A stretch of DNA of 64,000 bases from Globisporangium splendens (Eukaryota > Oomycota > Peronosporomycetes > Pythiales > Pythiaceae): assembly GCA_006386115.1 (NCBI GenBank), contig VFIW01000038.1, positions 333,531 through 397,530 on the forward strand, written 5' to 3'. This document shows positions 28,951-42,500 of this stretch, piece by piece (position 1 is the first letter of the stretch; the number at the start of each line of letters is the position of its first letter). A program made the position numbers and the translations under genes. The notes beneath the pieces are model-generated. The model was not told where the DNA came from. It was given only the letters and a program-made list of their open reading frames with translations, and did no database searches.

Positions 28951-31900
28951 ATGCGTCTCTACTGGCCCCGTTTCGAGACCCGCGACCGCGCGGACTCCAT
29001 CGGGAGCAACGCCTCCACTGTCTCGTCCAGTCAGGGGTCGCTCGGCAGCGATGCCGGCTTCCTCCTAGACAGCGACGAGGACAGCGACGTCGAGGACGAC
29101 CTCGACAACGACGAAGACCACCACCACCACCACGCTCACGAAGACCCGCCGCCGCCACCACCACCCCAAACCCGCGCCACGGTCACGGAGGTGCACCCGC
29201 ACAGAGGACCACACTACGTGTGCACTCTGTGTGGGTTCAGCGCCCCCCACATGTTCGTGCTCGGCCGCCACCGCGCACTCGCACACGAGAATGACCACTT
29301 TGTGGACATCTTCACGTGCGAGTGTGCGTGCGACCGGCACTTTACCACCCGCGGTGCTGCTGCTAACCACGAACGTGGATGCAGCACCGCCCAGAACACT
29401 ACCACACTTGGCCTTGCGCCACAGAATGATGGTCCTGACCCGGAGACAGCCGCGCCAAGCAGCATCCCCGAGCCAGGGCCACCCCCAACCACGATGTCCC
29501 CCCCCGCCACGGTACCCGAGCGCACTTCAACGTGCACGAGTACCGTCGGCTACCAAACCGAGGGTGCCAAGAGGCGCCGCCTCGCCCCTCCCCTCCCTAT
29601 GACGAACGTCAGCAATGTGCCAGTTGTACCCCCCTCCAGACGACGTGTTCCTCACCGACCTCTGACCGCTCAACCTCTCCTGTACCGAGTACACCATACC
29701 ACGACGGCCGCACACCAATCCCCCCTCCGCGACGACACGACAACAACCCACACTCAGGTAAGAATAGTGACTCAATGACATTGTTATTAACTACTGATTT
29801 ATGCCCCTACAGGCATCGAGGTTTTTTCCGGCCCCAGACCGGAAAATCCGAATATACGAAAACGAACCCGAGCACCTACGACGACGACGGAACGCCAGGG
29901 GCGGAGTCAACCGACAGTTCCGAGCACAAATCGAACATCCCTCCGGGCCAGACCAGCTTGTTTTTGACGAGAAACTCACAGTTTTGATGCGTCAATTGCG
30001 GTTTCTGGCCCTGGGACCCGCCGTACCGGCTTATCTCAGGCCAGGAAACTCCACGCACATACCGCCGCACATGTGTATGCCCCGGACCCGCTCCGAATGA
30101 CTGGTCCTTGATGCAGAACCGGCACATTGACCAATTTGGGACCTGGTGCAAACCTGACGGAAACCCAGCTCCAGCGCCCAGCCCCAAGTACTGAAAGTGC
30201 ACTTTTTGACCAGATTTGGTGCAAATGCAACCAGGGACCAAGCATCTGGTGCTAGTCCAGGGCCTGTGTAAGCTATTGCTGGTGGCACAGGAGCAAATGC
30301 AAGACCAGAACCGACCGAAAGTGCACTTCCGCGTGCGCGGCCACCCCGCGCGAACCTAACTACTGCTCGGAACAGTAATTTGGGCCCCAGAAATGCAATT
30401 TCTGTGGGGGAAAGTGCAAATGCACGCACAACTACTGCTCCGAGCAGTAGTTTGAGCCATGAGAACGCTCCGCCCGTGCCAGAGAATGCTCTAGCACGTC
30501 CAACTACTGCTCGGAACAGTAGTTTGGGCCCCAGAATGCAATTTCTTCTGTGGGGGAAAGTGGCAAAGCCGCACACTCTGCCCGAGCATATTTTGAGCCA
30601 TGAAACCTCCTCCGTGCCATAGAAGCGCTAGGCCGTCCAACTACTGCTCGAACAGTAGTTTGGGCCCCAGAAAATGCAATTTTCTGTGGGAAAGTGCAAA
30701 TGCACGCACAACTACTGCTCCGAGCAGTAGTTTGAGCCATGAGAACGCTACGCCCGTGCCAGAGAATGCTCTAGCACGTCCAACTACTGCTCGGAACAGT
30801 AGTTTGGGCCCCAGAAATGCAATTTCTGTGGGGGAAAGTGCAAATGCACGCACAATTACTGCTCCGAGCAGTAGTTTGAGCCATGAGAACGCTCCGCCCG
30901 TGCCAGAGAATGCTCTAGCACGTCCAACTACTGCTCGTAACAGTAGTTTGGGCCCCAGAAATGCAATTTTGGAGGCGGCTAGTACAGCGATGAGAACGAG
31001 GACTCAAGGAGAGCGAACCCTCACAGCGAACCCATTGAATTGGAGGTCAGACACGGTGCCAGCGGCCCGTCCCTGACGACATGACGAGTTTTGACGGGCC
31101 CTGGGGGGGGAAAAAAAAAAAAAAGTAAACCCCCCCCGTCCGATGGCGATCCGCAACCCACTCCTACGACGCCAATCACGACTGAAGCTATCACGAGACC
31201 CCGCGCCCACGACAACGACCCATCGATCACGCCAGAAGCAAAACCAGACTACTGGCCGGCCATGGTATTGATTTGATGGATCATGTCCAGGAAATCCAGT
31301 GAAGGAGGCGCTGGATCACCCTCTAGGAACCTGGAGGATCCATCCTCTGGACATGCCACCACTTTCTACCCGAGAATTTCAACACAAACAACACCGCCGA
31401 GTACACAGCGTTACTCGACGGCGTCCAGGCGGCCAAACGACATGGAGCAAGGCGACTACGAGTGGAAGGGGATAGCATACTCGTCATCAGGCAGGTCCGA
31501 GGCATATATGCATGCGGCAATAAGCGTCTGAGAGCACTTAGAAACCGCATCCTCGGATGCCTACGGAGCCTCGACAGCTTCGAGCTCCACCACATCGACC
31601 GCAAGGCAAACACCCAAGCGGACGCACTCGCAAACCGTGCACTCGACCACGCCGCAACGAAATCGGTGTGCGCGGTGCACGGTGCTGGCGATGACCGATG
31701 CTGGACCCCGATCCAACGGAAGACGACCTCGCAGCGGCCAGACCCAGAGGCCACCGTCGATGAGGAAATGAAGGAAACCAGCGACGATGACGAAGAAGTA
31801 GTGCGCCGTGATGAGGGAGAGGTGTACGCACCTGTACGACTGGAACCAGGCACGATCCCGGCAAAACGACCAAGACTGCAACTACGAGCGCTGAGTGAGA

Positions 31901-34900
31901 ACGAGGATGAAAAGAGCCGAGCGATAATAGAGAGGTTCGCCAAGAAGATGGCCACCAAGATCACCTACTGTGAGGATTGGGAAACCGGAGAAGGATATAT
32001 TACAGCACTTACTATGCAAATGTATGACCTACTCCAGGAGTACTCCACAACGAAGAAACCCCGATCAATGATGAAGACCAAGAAGAAAACCACAGCGACC
32101 AAGACGATGATGCGACCACCACGACCAAGCACACAGCACCGTGAAGCGCGACTTGAAGAAGCACTCGACGACCTGATCATCGCACAGCGGGCTGAACCCA
32201 GCCAACAAGGACGCATCCAAAAAGCACGTCGGCGGGTGGGCCGAGTGAAAGTGGCAATCCTGAGATCAAAGCTCCGGCTCAAATTTGAGCAAAAAGAAAA
32301 AGAGTGCGTACAGGAACTCCTCCGAGGAGTGAACGAGGACGTCACTGAGGGTCCAATGGAAGACACCACCTGTCCCATCGGCAGGGAGGACCTGTACGCA
32401 TTCTTCCAAGGCGTCAACACACCGAACATGGTGTTTGACTTTGACAGCGATGTAGGAGCACCGTTCCGAGCGGTGCTCCAGCGGCTGCCACCCCCGGAGC
32501 AGGTCCGAGAGGCATTAACCGATGACCTCACGATAGATGAGATCGAGGACCAACTCCAGATCGTTAACGGTGCCTCCAGCCCCGGACTGGATGGCATCGG
32601 CCACGATGTATATAAGCACTTCCGGCTCCAGTTGCTAACCGCACTCCACGCAGCCTTCAGCTTCTGCTGGAAGCACAAAAAGGTCCCCACTGCGTGGAAA
32701 GTGGGCACGGTCAGGCTCCTATACAAAAAGGGAGACCCGAACCAACCCAGCAACTGGAGACCGATATGCTTGCAACAATGCATCTACAAGCTCTACTCAG
32801 GCATCCTTGCGAAGAGATTCACTCGTTGGATGGACACCAACGAGCGATTCTCACTAGCGCAGAAGGGATTCAGAGCATTCAATGGATGCCACGAACACAA
32901 CTTCCTGAGCACCTCGCTCCTCGACCAAACGAGACGGATGCACAGGAAGTTGTACAACGTGTGGTATGACCTGAAGAATGCCTTCGGGTCCCTGCCACAG
33001 GAGCTCATGTGGCGAGTCCTCGGGATGCTCCGAGTCGATGCTGCTTTCATCGAGCGCGCTCAGAACATCTACGAGGACTCCCACTTTGTCGTGAACAACG
33101 CCCACGATGGCCCCACGGACCCCATCCGCCAGGAGATCGGCGTGTACCAGGGTTGCCCGCTCAGTCCGTACCTCTTCATTGCGGCCCTGATACCGCTGCT
33201 CCGAGGGCTCCAGGAGCTACCTGGCGTGGGAGTGCCGCTCGCGGAGAACTTCAGACCATGTGTCTCGGCGTACGCCGACGACATCAAGATCTTCAGTGAC
33301 TCCGCGAGCGGCATCAGGTCAGCGCACCAACTAGTGGACGCTTCCTGAAATGGACCACGATGCGAGCCAACCCGTCCAAGTGCGCTCTGCTGGCGGTAAC
33401 CACGAACTCCCGTGGGAACCCTGAGCTCGACACCGAGCTCCAGCTGCATCTGGACGGCACCCCGATACCCAGGCTCACTCTCAGCGACAGCTATGCATAC
33501 CTAGGTATCGGGGATGGCTTTGACCACATCCAGCGCAGGTTTGCCTTGGTGCCAAAGCTGGGGGAGTTGAAAAAGAACGTGGTGGCACTCCTCCGCTCAC
33601 CTTTGGCACCATGGCAGATCCTGAAGGCAGTGAAGACGTACATCTACCCCCAGGTAGAATACGCGCTCCGCCATCTCAGGCCCCTGCACTCCCAACTCCA
33701 GGGTTTCGACCGCGTACTGAGCAAGGGTCTGAGGCACCTCCTCCGCCTACCCAGCTCCGCCACCACAGCGTTCATGTACGCACCGACATCCCATGGAGGC
33801 CTGGGCTAACTGCCACTCACCCCGAGCTCCATGCAGCACTGCAGATAGCTCATGGGTGGCAGATGCTCCACTCCAAAGACCACACCATCCAGGCGGTGGC
33901 GCGCACGCAGATCACGCAGATCATATACGAAAGCGCTACGGCTGGATGAAGAGTACTGGAAGGAGCGCACCGAGGAAGCCATCCAACGCTTCCTCAACTC
34001 CGACCTGGACTCATCGCTCACGAACATCAGGAAGCGAAGGAACGGCGACATCGGCTCGCTCTGGACAGACATCCAGCGCCACCTGGCCACACACCAGCTC
34101 CGACTAGCCGATGTCGTCGACCCCAGCTCCGGCGAGCGACAGTGGCTCCAATTGAAGACCCCGAGCTCCAGGGACTGGCTCGAGCACACCACCGTGCTCC
34201 GACAGGTCAAGCTCCACATGAAGAATGCACACCTAAACAGGTGGAAGGAGATGTCGGACCAAGGACGCACGGTGCGAGCTCAGGGCGGTCCCGGGAGCTC
34301 ATTCCTCACGCGTGGCACCGGCATGTGGGACAATGACTATGTCTTTGCAGTCCAAGCGCGCCTCAATCAGCTGGACACCAGGTCGGTGCTCAAGCGGAAA
34401 AGGGTGCGTACGAACGCCACATGCCGGTACGCTGAGTGCCGGAGCACGGAGACACTAGCCCACGTGCTGAACCACTGCCCCGGCACCAGCGACGCGGTGA
34501 CCAAGCGCCACGACTCCGCGTTGAAGCTGATTACCGACACACTCCAGCCCCGAGTGCTCCGATCGCAGGAGCGACTCCAACTCCGAGTCAACCAGACGGT
34601 CGAAGGTATGGCAGGTCAGCTCCGGCCAGACCTCCAGCTCTTCGACACCAGGAGCAAGACGGTGGTGGTCGCCGACCTGGCGATCACCTACGAAGACCAC
34701 CAGCAGGACGGACCCGAGTTCTCCAGCCTAGCGGCCTCAGCCCAGCGCAAGATTGAGAAGTACCAACCCATCAAGGTGCATTTGATGCAGCAAGGATGGA
34801 CGGTACACCTATCTGCACTGGTGTACGGCTCGCTCGGCTCGGTGCTACCTGGGAACTTCAAGGTATACACCGAGGAGCTCGGGCTCCTGAAGAAGGATGC

Positions 34901-35963
34901 CAGGCGGCTCAACACCACCATCTCGACCGAAGCGATCAAGGCGAGCCGCCGCATCTGGAACCTCCACTGCGCCCTACACCGAGGGCCAACCCGACGTGTG
35001 GAGACGCAAGCGACGACGCATCCAGATCCAGTCCAGATCCAGACTCCAGACCGACGACTCCAGGCCAGTCCTGCTCAACTCCAACATGATCCAGCACCAG
35101 AACGCCGGCCCCAACCCACGGACACCCGGGCACCAGCCCCGGAGCAGCGAGAGCGACGCGTGCGAATCACGGCACCGGCACCGGAGCAACAACAGGGAGA
35201 TCGGCCAGCCACGAACTCGGCACCAGACGAACGGCAGCGACACCAGACGCTCCATCACCGGCATCCAGCACCTCCAGGACGACAACCCGAGCTCCAACAC
35301 CGACTCCCGCCCGTGCGGAACCAACCCAACCAGCCCCGGCACCGGCGCCCGACGCTCCGAGGTGGAGCTCCGGTGCACCGAGCTCCAGCGACCGAAACGA
35401 CGCGACCGACACCGGAACTTCAACGCGGGCAACCAAGCGGCACCGGAACGCAAGTGAGACGGTCCACACTGTCCACGAGCATAGCCGGGACAGCAGCAGG
35501 GCCCAGATCAGCACCAGCTCCGACCAGAGGGGGGACAGACGGAGAAGCACGGAGGCCACGCCTCCGGCGCGCGCAGGCAGATCGACAAGCGACCCCACAG
35601 CCACCCGACGACCCCGAAGCGCATTCAGTGCGACAGCCGGGGCACCAGCGACACGACAACCCCGACGCGCATACAGTGCGACAGCCGGGACACCAGCGAC
35701 ACGACCGGCCCGACGCGCATACAGTGCGACAGCCGGGACACCAGCGACACGACCGGCCCGACGCACATTCAGTGCGACAGCCGGGACACCAGAGGCGCCG
35801 ACACGTGGTCCGGGGGGACCCACCGGCACCAACCAGAGCGTGTAGTGACTACACATCAAAAGGACATCGTGCGAACCCAGCCTCCCCAAGGCTACCAGGG
35901 CATCACCCACGTAGGGAACGGCCCTCCAAACCCAAGAGACGCAACATGGTCACAATGAGGTAA
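28951..35963 (+). pseudogene. Utopia ORF, unit 1, frameshifted
   Basis: The N-terminal part (28951-29600: acidic tail, His run, C2H2 finger) is readable. From about 29597 to 31345 there are many indels against units 2 and 3, destroying the 48-codon repeats and the first RNase H motif. The rest of RNase H and most of the RT are open in 31462-33348, with GVYQGCPLSP and YADD intact. A 1-bp loss at about 33336 and indels near 33808-33925 break the frame again before the endonuclease (33852-35963 frame). Compared with its intact neighbours this copy could not make the protein as sequenced. Confidence 0.85.
35621..35812 (+). repeat. 48-bp tandem repeat at the 3' end of the unit 1 ORF
   Basis: Repeat starts recur at 35621, 35669, 35717 and about 35765. 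The equivalent repeats in units 2 and 3 encode SATAGTPATRPARRAY-type 16-residue units; copy number differs among units. Confidence 0.8.
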
Positions 35964-36022
35964 CCTCTTTATACCTGATAACCTCTTTATTTGATCGTTA
36001 ATTGGTAAATATACATTCTTTC

Positions 36023-36175
36023 TCTGTTCTAATCAGTGTGAAAACTGATTGCCGGGCGACAAACCCGGCTTTATTTTCACATTTATTTCTGAGCTCGGTC
36101 GGACTGCGAGCAGCTTGCTGCCTCGTCTCTGGCTCGGTTTCCCGGGGATTGCACCTTCCCCCGGCGAGGCCAACC
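36023..36175 (+). ncRNA. Headless U2 snRNA fragment (nt 38 to end) at the start of unit 2
   Basis: Identical in sequence to 28449-28601 but lacking stem I and the branch-site-pairing GUAGUA, which are replaced by the 3' tail of unit 1. It cannot give a working U2 snRNA. Confidence 0.88.
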
Positions 36176-36516
36176 CTCTATATTACGGTAGTTGTCTATT
36201 CCCTTGTTATCTTTACTGTGTTGTTTATATTTGCTACCCTTCTATTTCGCTATTGTTCTTTCTGCTCTTTCGGTAGTCGGAAACAGTACCTAATTAGACA
36301 GGCGCAGAGTAGACAGGCGGTAGTGTAACTTGCGTGTCAAAAAAAAAAAAAGAAGAAAAAAAAAAAAAAGAGGAAAGTCGACCCCACAAAAGAGCACTTT
36401 GCCACGCTTCTAGAGCGAACTAAAACAAAAGAAAAACACCAAAAGTAAGAAGACACGCAGGGCTACAAGAGAACACAAGGAATAGATAATTTCACCGTAA
36501 TATATTAACAGTTGGT

Positions 36517-39500
36517 ATGCGTCTCTACTGGCCCCGTTTCGAGACCCGCGACCGCGCGGACTCCATCGGGAGCAACGCCTCCACTGTCTCGTCCAGTCAG
36601 GGGTCGCTCGGCAGCGATGCCGGCTTCCTCCTAGACAGCGACGAGGACAGCGACGTCGAGGACGACCTCGACAACGACGAAGACCACCACCACCACCACG
36701 CTCACGAAGACCCGCCGCCGCCACCACCACCCCAAACCCGCGCCACGGTCACGGAGGTGCACCCGCACAGAGGACCACACTACGTGTGCACTCTGTGTGG
36801 GTTCAGCGCCCCCCACATGTTCGTGCTCGGACGCCACCGCGCACTCGCACACGAGAATGACCACTTTGTGGACATCTTCACGTGCGAGTGTGCGTGCGAC
36901 CGGCACTTTACCACCCGCGGTGCTGCTGCTAACCACGAACGTGGATGCAGCACCGCCCAGAACACTACCACACTTGGCCTTGCGCCACAGAATGATGGTC
37001 CTGACCCGGAGACAGCCGCGCCAAGCAGCATCCCCGAGCCAGGGCCACCCCCAACCACGATGTCCCCCCCCGCCACGGTACCCGAGCGCACTTCAACGTG
37101 CACGAGTACCGTCGGCTACCAAACCGAGGGTGCCAAGAGGCGCCGCCTCGCCCCTCCCCTCCCCGATGACGAACGTCAGCAAGGTGCCAGTGTACCCCCC
37201 TCCCAGACGACGGTGTTCCTCACCGACCTGCTGACGCTCACCCGGTACCGAGTACACCAAGACAACGACGCCGCACACCCAGTCCCCCCTCCAGCGACGA
37301 CAACGACAACAACCAACACTCAGGTAAGTATAGTGAACTCAAATGAAATGGTTATTAACTATGATTATGCCCCTACAGCGACGGTTTTCGGCCCCCAGAC
37401 CGAAAATCCAATATACGAAAACGAGAACCCGAGCACCTACGAAGACGACGACGCATGGGCGGAGTCAACCGACAGTGCCCGAGCACAAATCGACATCCCT
37501 CCGGCCCAGACCAGCTTTTTTGACGAAGAAAACTCAAGTTTGGATGCGGCAATTGCGGTTTCTGGCCCTGGGACCGCCGTAACGGCTAATCTCAGGCCAG
37601 GAACTCCACGCACAACCGCCGCAACATGTGAGATGACCCAGGACCCAGCTCCAATGACTGGTCTGAGTGCAGAACCGGCACATTTGACCCAATTTGGACC
37701 TGGTGCACCTACGAACCCAGCTCCAGCGACCAGCCCAAGTACGGAAAGTGCACTTTTGACCAGATTTGGTGCAAATGCAACCAGGGACCAAGCATCTGGT
37801 GCTAGTCCAGGGCCTGTGTCAGCTATTGCTGGTGGCACAGGAGCAAATGCAAGACCAGAACCGACCGAAAGTGCACTTCCGCGTGCGCGGCCACCCCGCG
37901 CGAACCTAACTACTGCTCGGAACAGTAGTTTGGGCCCCAGAAATGCAATTTCTGTGGGGGAAAGTGCAAATGCACGCACAATTACTGCTCCGAGCAGTAG
38001 TTTGAGCCATGAGAACGCTCCGCCCGTGCCAGAGAATGCTCTAGCACGTCCAACTACTGCTCGGAACAGTAGTTTGGGCCCCAGAAATGCAATTTCTGTG
38101 GGGGAAAGTGCAAATGCACGCACAACTACTGCTCCGAGCAGTAGTTTGAGCCATGAGAACGCTCCGCCCGTGCCAGAGAATGCTCTAGCACGTCCAACTA
38201 CTGCTCGGAACAGTAGTTTGGGCCCCAGAAATGCAATTTCTGTGGGGGAAAGTGCAAATGCACGCACAACTACTGCTCCGAGCAGTAGTTTGAGCCATGA
38301 GAACGCTCCGCCCGTGCCAGAGAATGCTCTAGCACGTCCAACTACTGCTCGGAACAGTAGTTTGGGCCCCAGAAATGCAATTTCTGTGGGGGAAAGTGCA
38401 AATGCACGCACAACTACTGCTCCGAGCAGTGGTTTGAGCCATGAGAACGCTCCGCCCGTGCCAGAGAATGCTCTAGCACGTCCAACTACTGCTCGGAACA
38501 GTAGTTTGGGCCCCAGAAATGCAATTTTGGAGGCGGCTAGTACAGCGATGAGAACGAGGACTCAAGGAGAGCGAACCCTCACCGCGAACCCATTGAATTG
38601 GAGGTCAGACACGGTGCCAGCGGCCCGTCCTGACCGAAATGAGCGAGTTTTGACGGCGAGACCGTCTCGATGGCGATCCGCAACCACTCCTACGACGCCA
38701 ATCACGACTGAAGCTATCAACGAGACCCCGGCGACCACGACAACGACCCAAGCGATCACGCCAGAAGCACCAGACGACGGCCGGCCATGGTTATTGAGAT
38801 TTGATGGAGCATGTCCAGGAAATCCAGGGAAAGGAGGCGCTGGATCAGCCCTCTATGAACCTGGAGGAGCCATCCTCTGGACATGCCACCACTTTCTACC
38901 CGAGAATTTCAACACAAACAACACCGCCGAGTACACAGCGTTACTCGACGGCGTCCAGGCGGCCAAACGACATGGAGCAAGGCGACTCCGAGTGGAAGGG
39001 GATAGCATACTCGTCATCAGGCAGGTCCGAGGCATATATGCATGCGGCAATAAGCGTCTGAGAGCACTTAGAAACCGCATCCTCGGATGCCTACGGAGCC
39101 TCGACAGCTTCGAGCTCCACCACATCGACCGCAAGGCAAACACCCAAGCGGACGCACTCGCAAACCGTGCACTCGACCACGCCGCAACGAAATCGGTGTG
39201 CGCGGTGCACGGTGCTGGCGATGACCGATGCTGGACCCCGATCCAACGGAAGACGACCTCGCAGCGGCCAGACCCAGAGGCCACCGTCGATGAGGAAATG
39301 AAGGAAACCAGCGACGATGACGAAGAAGAAGTAGTGCGCCGTGATGAGGGAGAGGTGTACGCACCTGTACGACTGGAACCAGGCACGATTCCGGCAAAAC
39401 GACCAAGACTGCAACTACGAGCGCTGAGTGAGAACGAGGATGAAAAGAGCCGAGCGATAATAGAGAGGTTCGCCAAGAAGATGGCCACCAAGATCACCGA

Positions 39501-42500
39501 CTGTGAGGATTGGGAAACCGGAGAAGGATATATTACAGCACTTACTATGCAAATGTATGACCTACTCCAGGAGTACTCCACAACGAAGAAACCCCGATCA
39601 ATGATGAAGACCAAGAAGAAAACCACAGCGACCAAGACGATGATGCGACCACCACGACCAAGCACACAGCACCGTGAAGCGCGACTTGAAGAAGCACTCG
39701 ACGACCTGATCATCGCACAGCGGGCTGAACCCAGCCAACAAGGACGCATCCAAAAAGCACGTCGGCGGGTGGGCCGAGTGAAAGCGGCAATCCTGAGATC
39801 AAAGCTCCGGCTCAAATTTGAGCAAAAAGAAAAAGAGTGCGTACAGGAACTCCTCCGAGGAGTGAACGAGGACGTCACTGAGGGTCCAATGGAAGACACC
39901 ACCTGTCCCATCGGCAGGGAGGACCTGTACGCATTCTTCCAAGGCGTCAACACACCGAACATGGTGTTTGACTTTGACAGCGATGTAGGAGCACCGTTCC
40001 GAGCGGTGCTCCAGCGGCTGCCACCCCCGGAGCAGGTCCGAGAGGCATTAACCGATGACCTCACGATAGATGAGATCGAGGACCAACTCCAGATCGTGAA
40101 CGGTGCCTCCAGCCCCGGACTGGATGGCATCGGCCACGATGTATATAAGCACTTCCGGCTCCAGTTGCTACCCGCACTCCACGCAGCCTTCAGCTTCTGC
40201 TGGAAGCACAAAAAGGTCCCCACTGCGTGGAAAGTGGGCACGGTCAGGCTCCTATACAAAAAGGGAGACCCGAACCAACCCAGCAACTGGAGACCGATAT
40301 GCTTGCAACAATGCATCTACAAGCTCTACTCAGGCATCCTTGCGAAGAGATTCACTCGTTGGATGGACACCAACGAGCGATTCTCACTAGCGCAGAAGGG
40401 ATTCAGAGCATTCAATGGATGCCACGAACACAACTTCCTGAGCACCTCGCTCCTCGACCAAACGAGACGGATGCACAGGAAGTTGTACAACGTGTGGTAT
40501 GACCTGAAGAATGCCTTCGGGTCCCTGCCACAGGAGCTCATGTGGCGAGTCCTCGGGATGCTCCGAGTCGATGCTGCTTTCATCGAGCGCGCTCAGAACA
40601 TCTACGAGGACTCCCACTTTGTCGTGAACAACGCCCACGATGGCCCCACGGACCCCATCCGCCAGGAGATCGGCGTGTACCAGGGTTGCCCGCTCAGTCC
40701 GTACCTCTTCATTGCGGCCCTGATACCGCTGCTCCGAGGGCTCCAGGAGCTACCTGGCGTGGGAGTGCCGCTCGCGGAGAACTTCAGACCATGTGTCTCG
40801 GCGTACGCCGACGACATCAAGATCTTCAGTGACTCCGCGAGCGGCATCAGGTCAGCGCACCAACTAGTGGAACGCTTCCTGAAATGGACCACGATGCGAG
40901 CCAACCCGTCCAAGTGCGCTCTGCTGGCGGTAACCACGAACTCCCGTGGGAACCCTGAGCTCGACACCGAGCTCCAGCTGCATCTGGACGGCACCCCGAT
41001 ACCCAGGCTCACTCTCAGCGACAGCTATGCATACCTAGGTATCGGGGATGGCTTTGACCACATCCAGCGCAGGTTTGCCTTGGTGCCAAAGCTGGGGGAG
41101 TTGAAAAAGAACGTGGTGGCACTCCTCCGCTCACCTTTGGCACCATGGCAGATCCTGAAGGCAGTGAAGACGTACATCTACCCCCAGGTAGAATACGCGC
41201 TCCGCCATCTCAGGCCCCTGCACTCCCAACTCCAGGGTTTCGACCGCGTACTGAGCAAGGGTCTGAGGCACCTCCTCCGCCTACCCAGCTCCGCCACCAC
41301 AGCGTTCATGTACGCACCGACATCCCATGGAGGCCTGGGGCTACTGCCACTCACCGAGCTCCATGCAGCACTGCAGATAGCTCATGGGTGGCAGATGCTC
41401 CACTCCAAAGACCACACCATCCAGGCGGTGGCGCGCACGCAGATCACGCAGATCATACGAAAGCGCTACCGGCTGGATGAAGAGTACTGGAAGGAGCGCA
41501 CCGAGGAAGCCATCCAACGCTTCCTCAACTCCGACCTGGACTCATCGCTCACGAACATCAGGAAGCGAAGGAACGGCGACATCGGCTCGCTCTGGACAGA
41601 CATCCAGCGCCACCTGGCCACACACCAGCTCCGACTAGCCGATGTCGTCGACCCCAGCTCCGGCGAGCGACAGTGGCTCCAATTGAAGACCCCGAGCTCC
41701 AGGGACTGGCTCGAGCACACCACCGTGCTCCGACAGGTCAAGCTCCACATGAAGAATGCACACCTAAACAGGTGGAAGGAGATGTCGGACCAAGGACGCA
41801 CGGTGCGAGCTCAGGGCGGTCCCGGGAGCTCATTCCTCACGCGTGGCACCGGCATGTGGGACAATGACTATGTCTTTGCAGTCCAAGCGCGCCTCAATCA
41901 GCTGGACACCAGGTCGGTGCTCAAGCGGAAAAGGGTGCGTACGAACGCCACATGCCGGTACGCTGAGTGCCGGAGCACGGAGACACTAGCCCACGTGCTG
42001 AACCACTGCCCCGGCACCAGCGACGCGGTGACCAAGCGCCACGACTCCGCGTTGAAGCTGATTACCGACACACTCCAGCCCCGAGTGCTCCGATCGCAGG
42101 AGCGACTCCAACTCCGAGTCAACGAGACGGTCGAAGGTATGGCAGGTCAGCTCCGGCCAGACCTCCAGCTCTTCGACACCAGGAGCAAGACGGTGGTGGT
42201 CGCCGACCTGGCGATCACCTACGAAGACCACCAGCAGGACGGACCCGAGTTCTCCAGCCTAGCGGCCTCAGCCCAGCGCAAGATTGAGAAGTACCAACCC
42301 ATCAAGGTGCATTTGATGCAGCAAGGATGGACGGTACACCTATCTGCACTGGTGTACGGCTCGCTCGGCTCGGTGCTACCTGGGAACTTCAAGGTATACA
42401 CCGAGGAGCTCGGGCTCCTGAAGAAGGATGCCAGGCGGCTCAACACCACCATCTCGACCGAAGCGATCAAGGCGAGCCGCCGCATCTGGAACCTCCACTG

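Larger units (their letters stand above)
28449..36022 (+). mobile_element. Utopia-type U2-targeting non-LTR retrotransposon, unit 1 of a tandem array (defective)
   Basis: The 7,574-bp unit runs from U2 nucleotide 38 to the next U2 nucleotide 38. Contents in order: U2 3' portion (28449-28601), about 165 bp of flank, an A-rich tract (28767-28801), 5' UTR, broken ORF (28951-35963), and a 3' tail with a doubled AACCTCTTTAT word. The target site (U2), the C-terminal restriction-like endonuclease and the archaeal-like RNase H upstream of RT identify it as oomycete Utopia. Confidence 0.88.

Noticed and set aside
28449..36175. Reading the repeated 5' block as an LTR of an LTR retrotransposon
   Set aside because: There is no integrase, protease or primer-binding site; the repeated block is U2 snRNA, and the endonuclease is of the restriction-like type of early non-LTR elements.
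38853..40316. 487-codon minus-strand frames opposite the Utopia RNase H/RT region (also 46388-47851)
   Set aside because: Ser/Arg-rich antisense shadows of the polyprotein.
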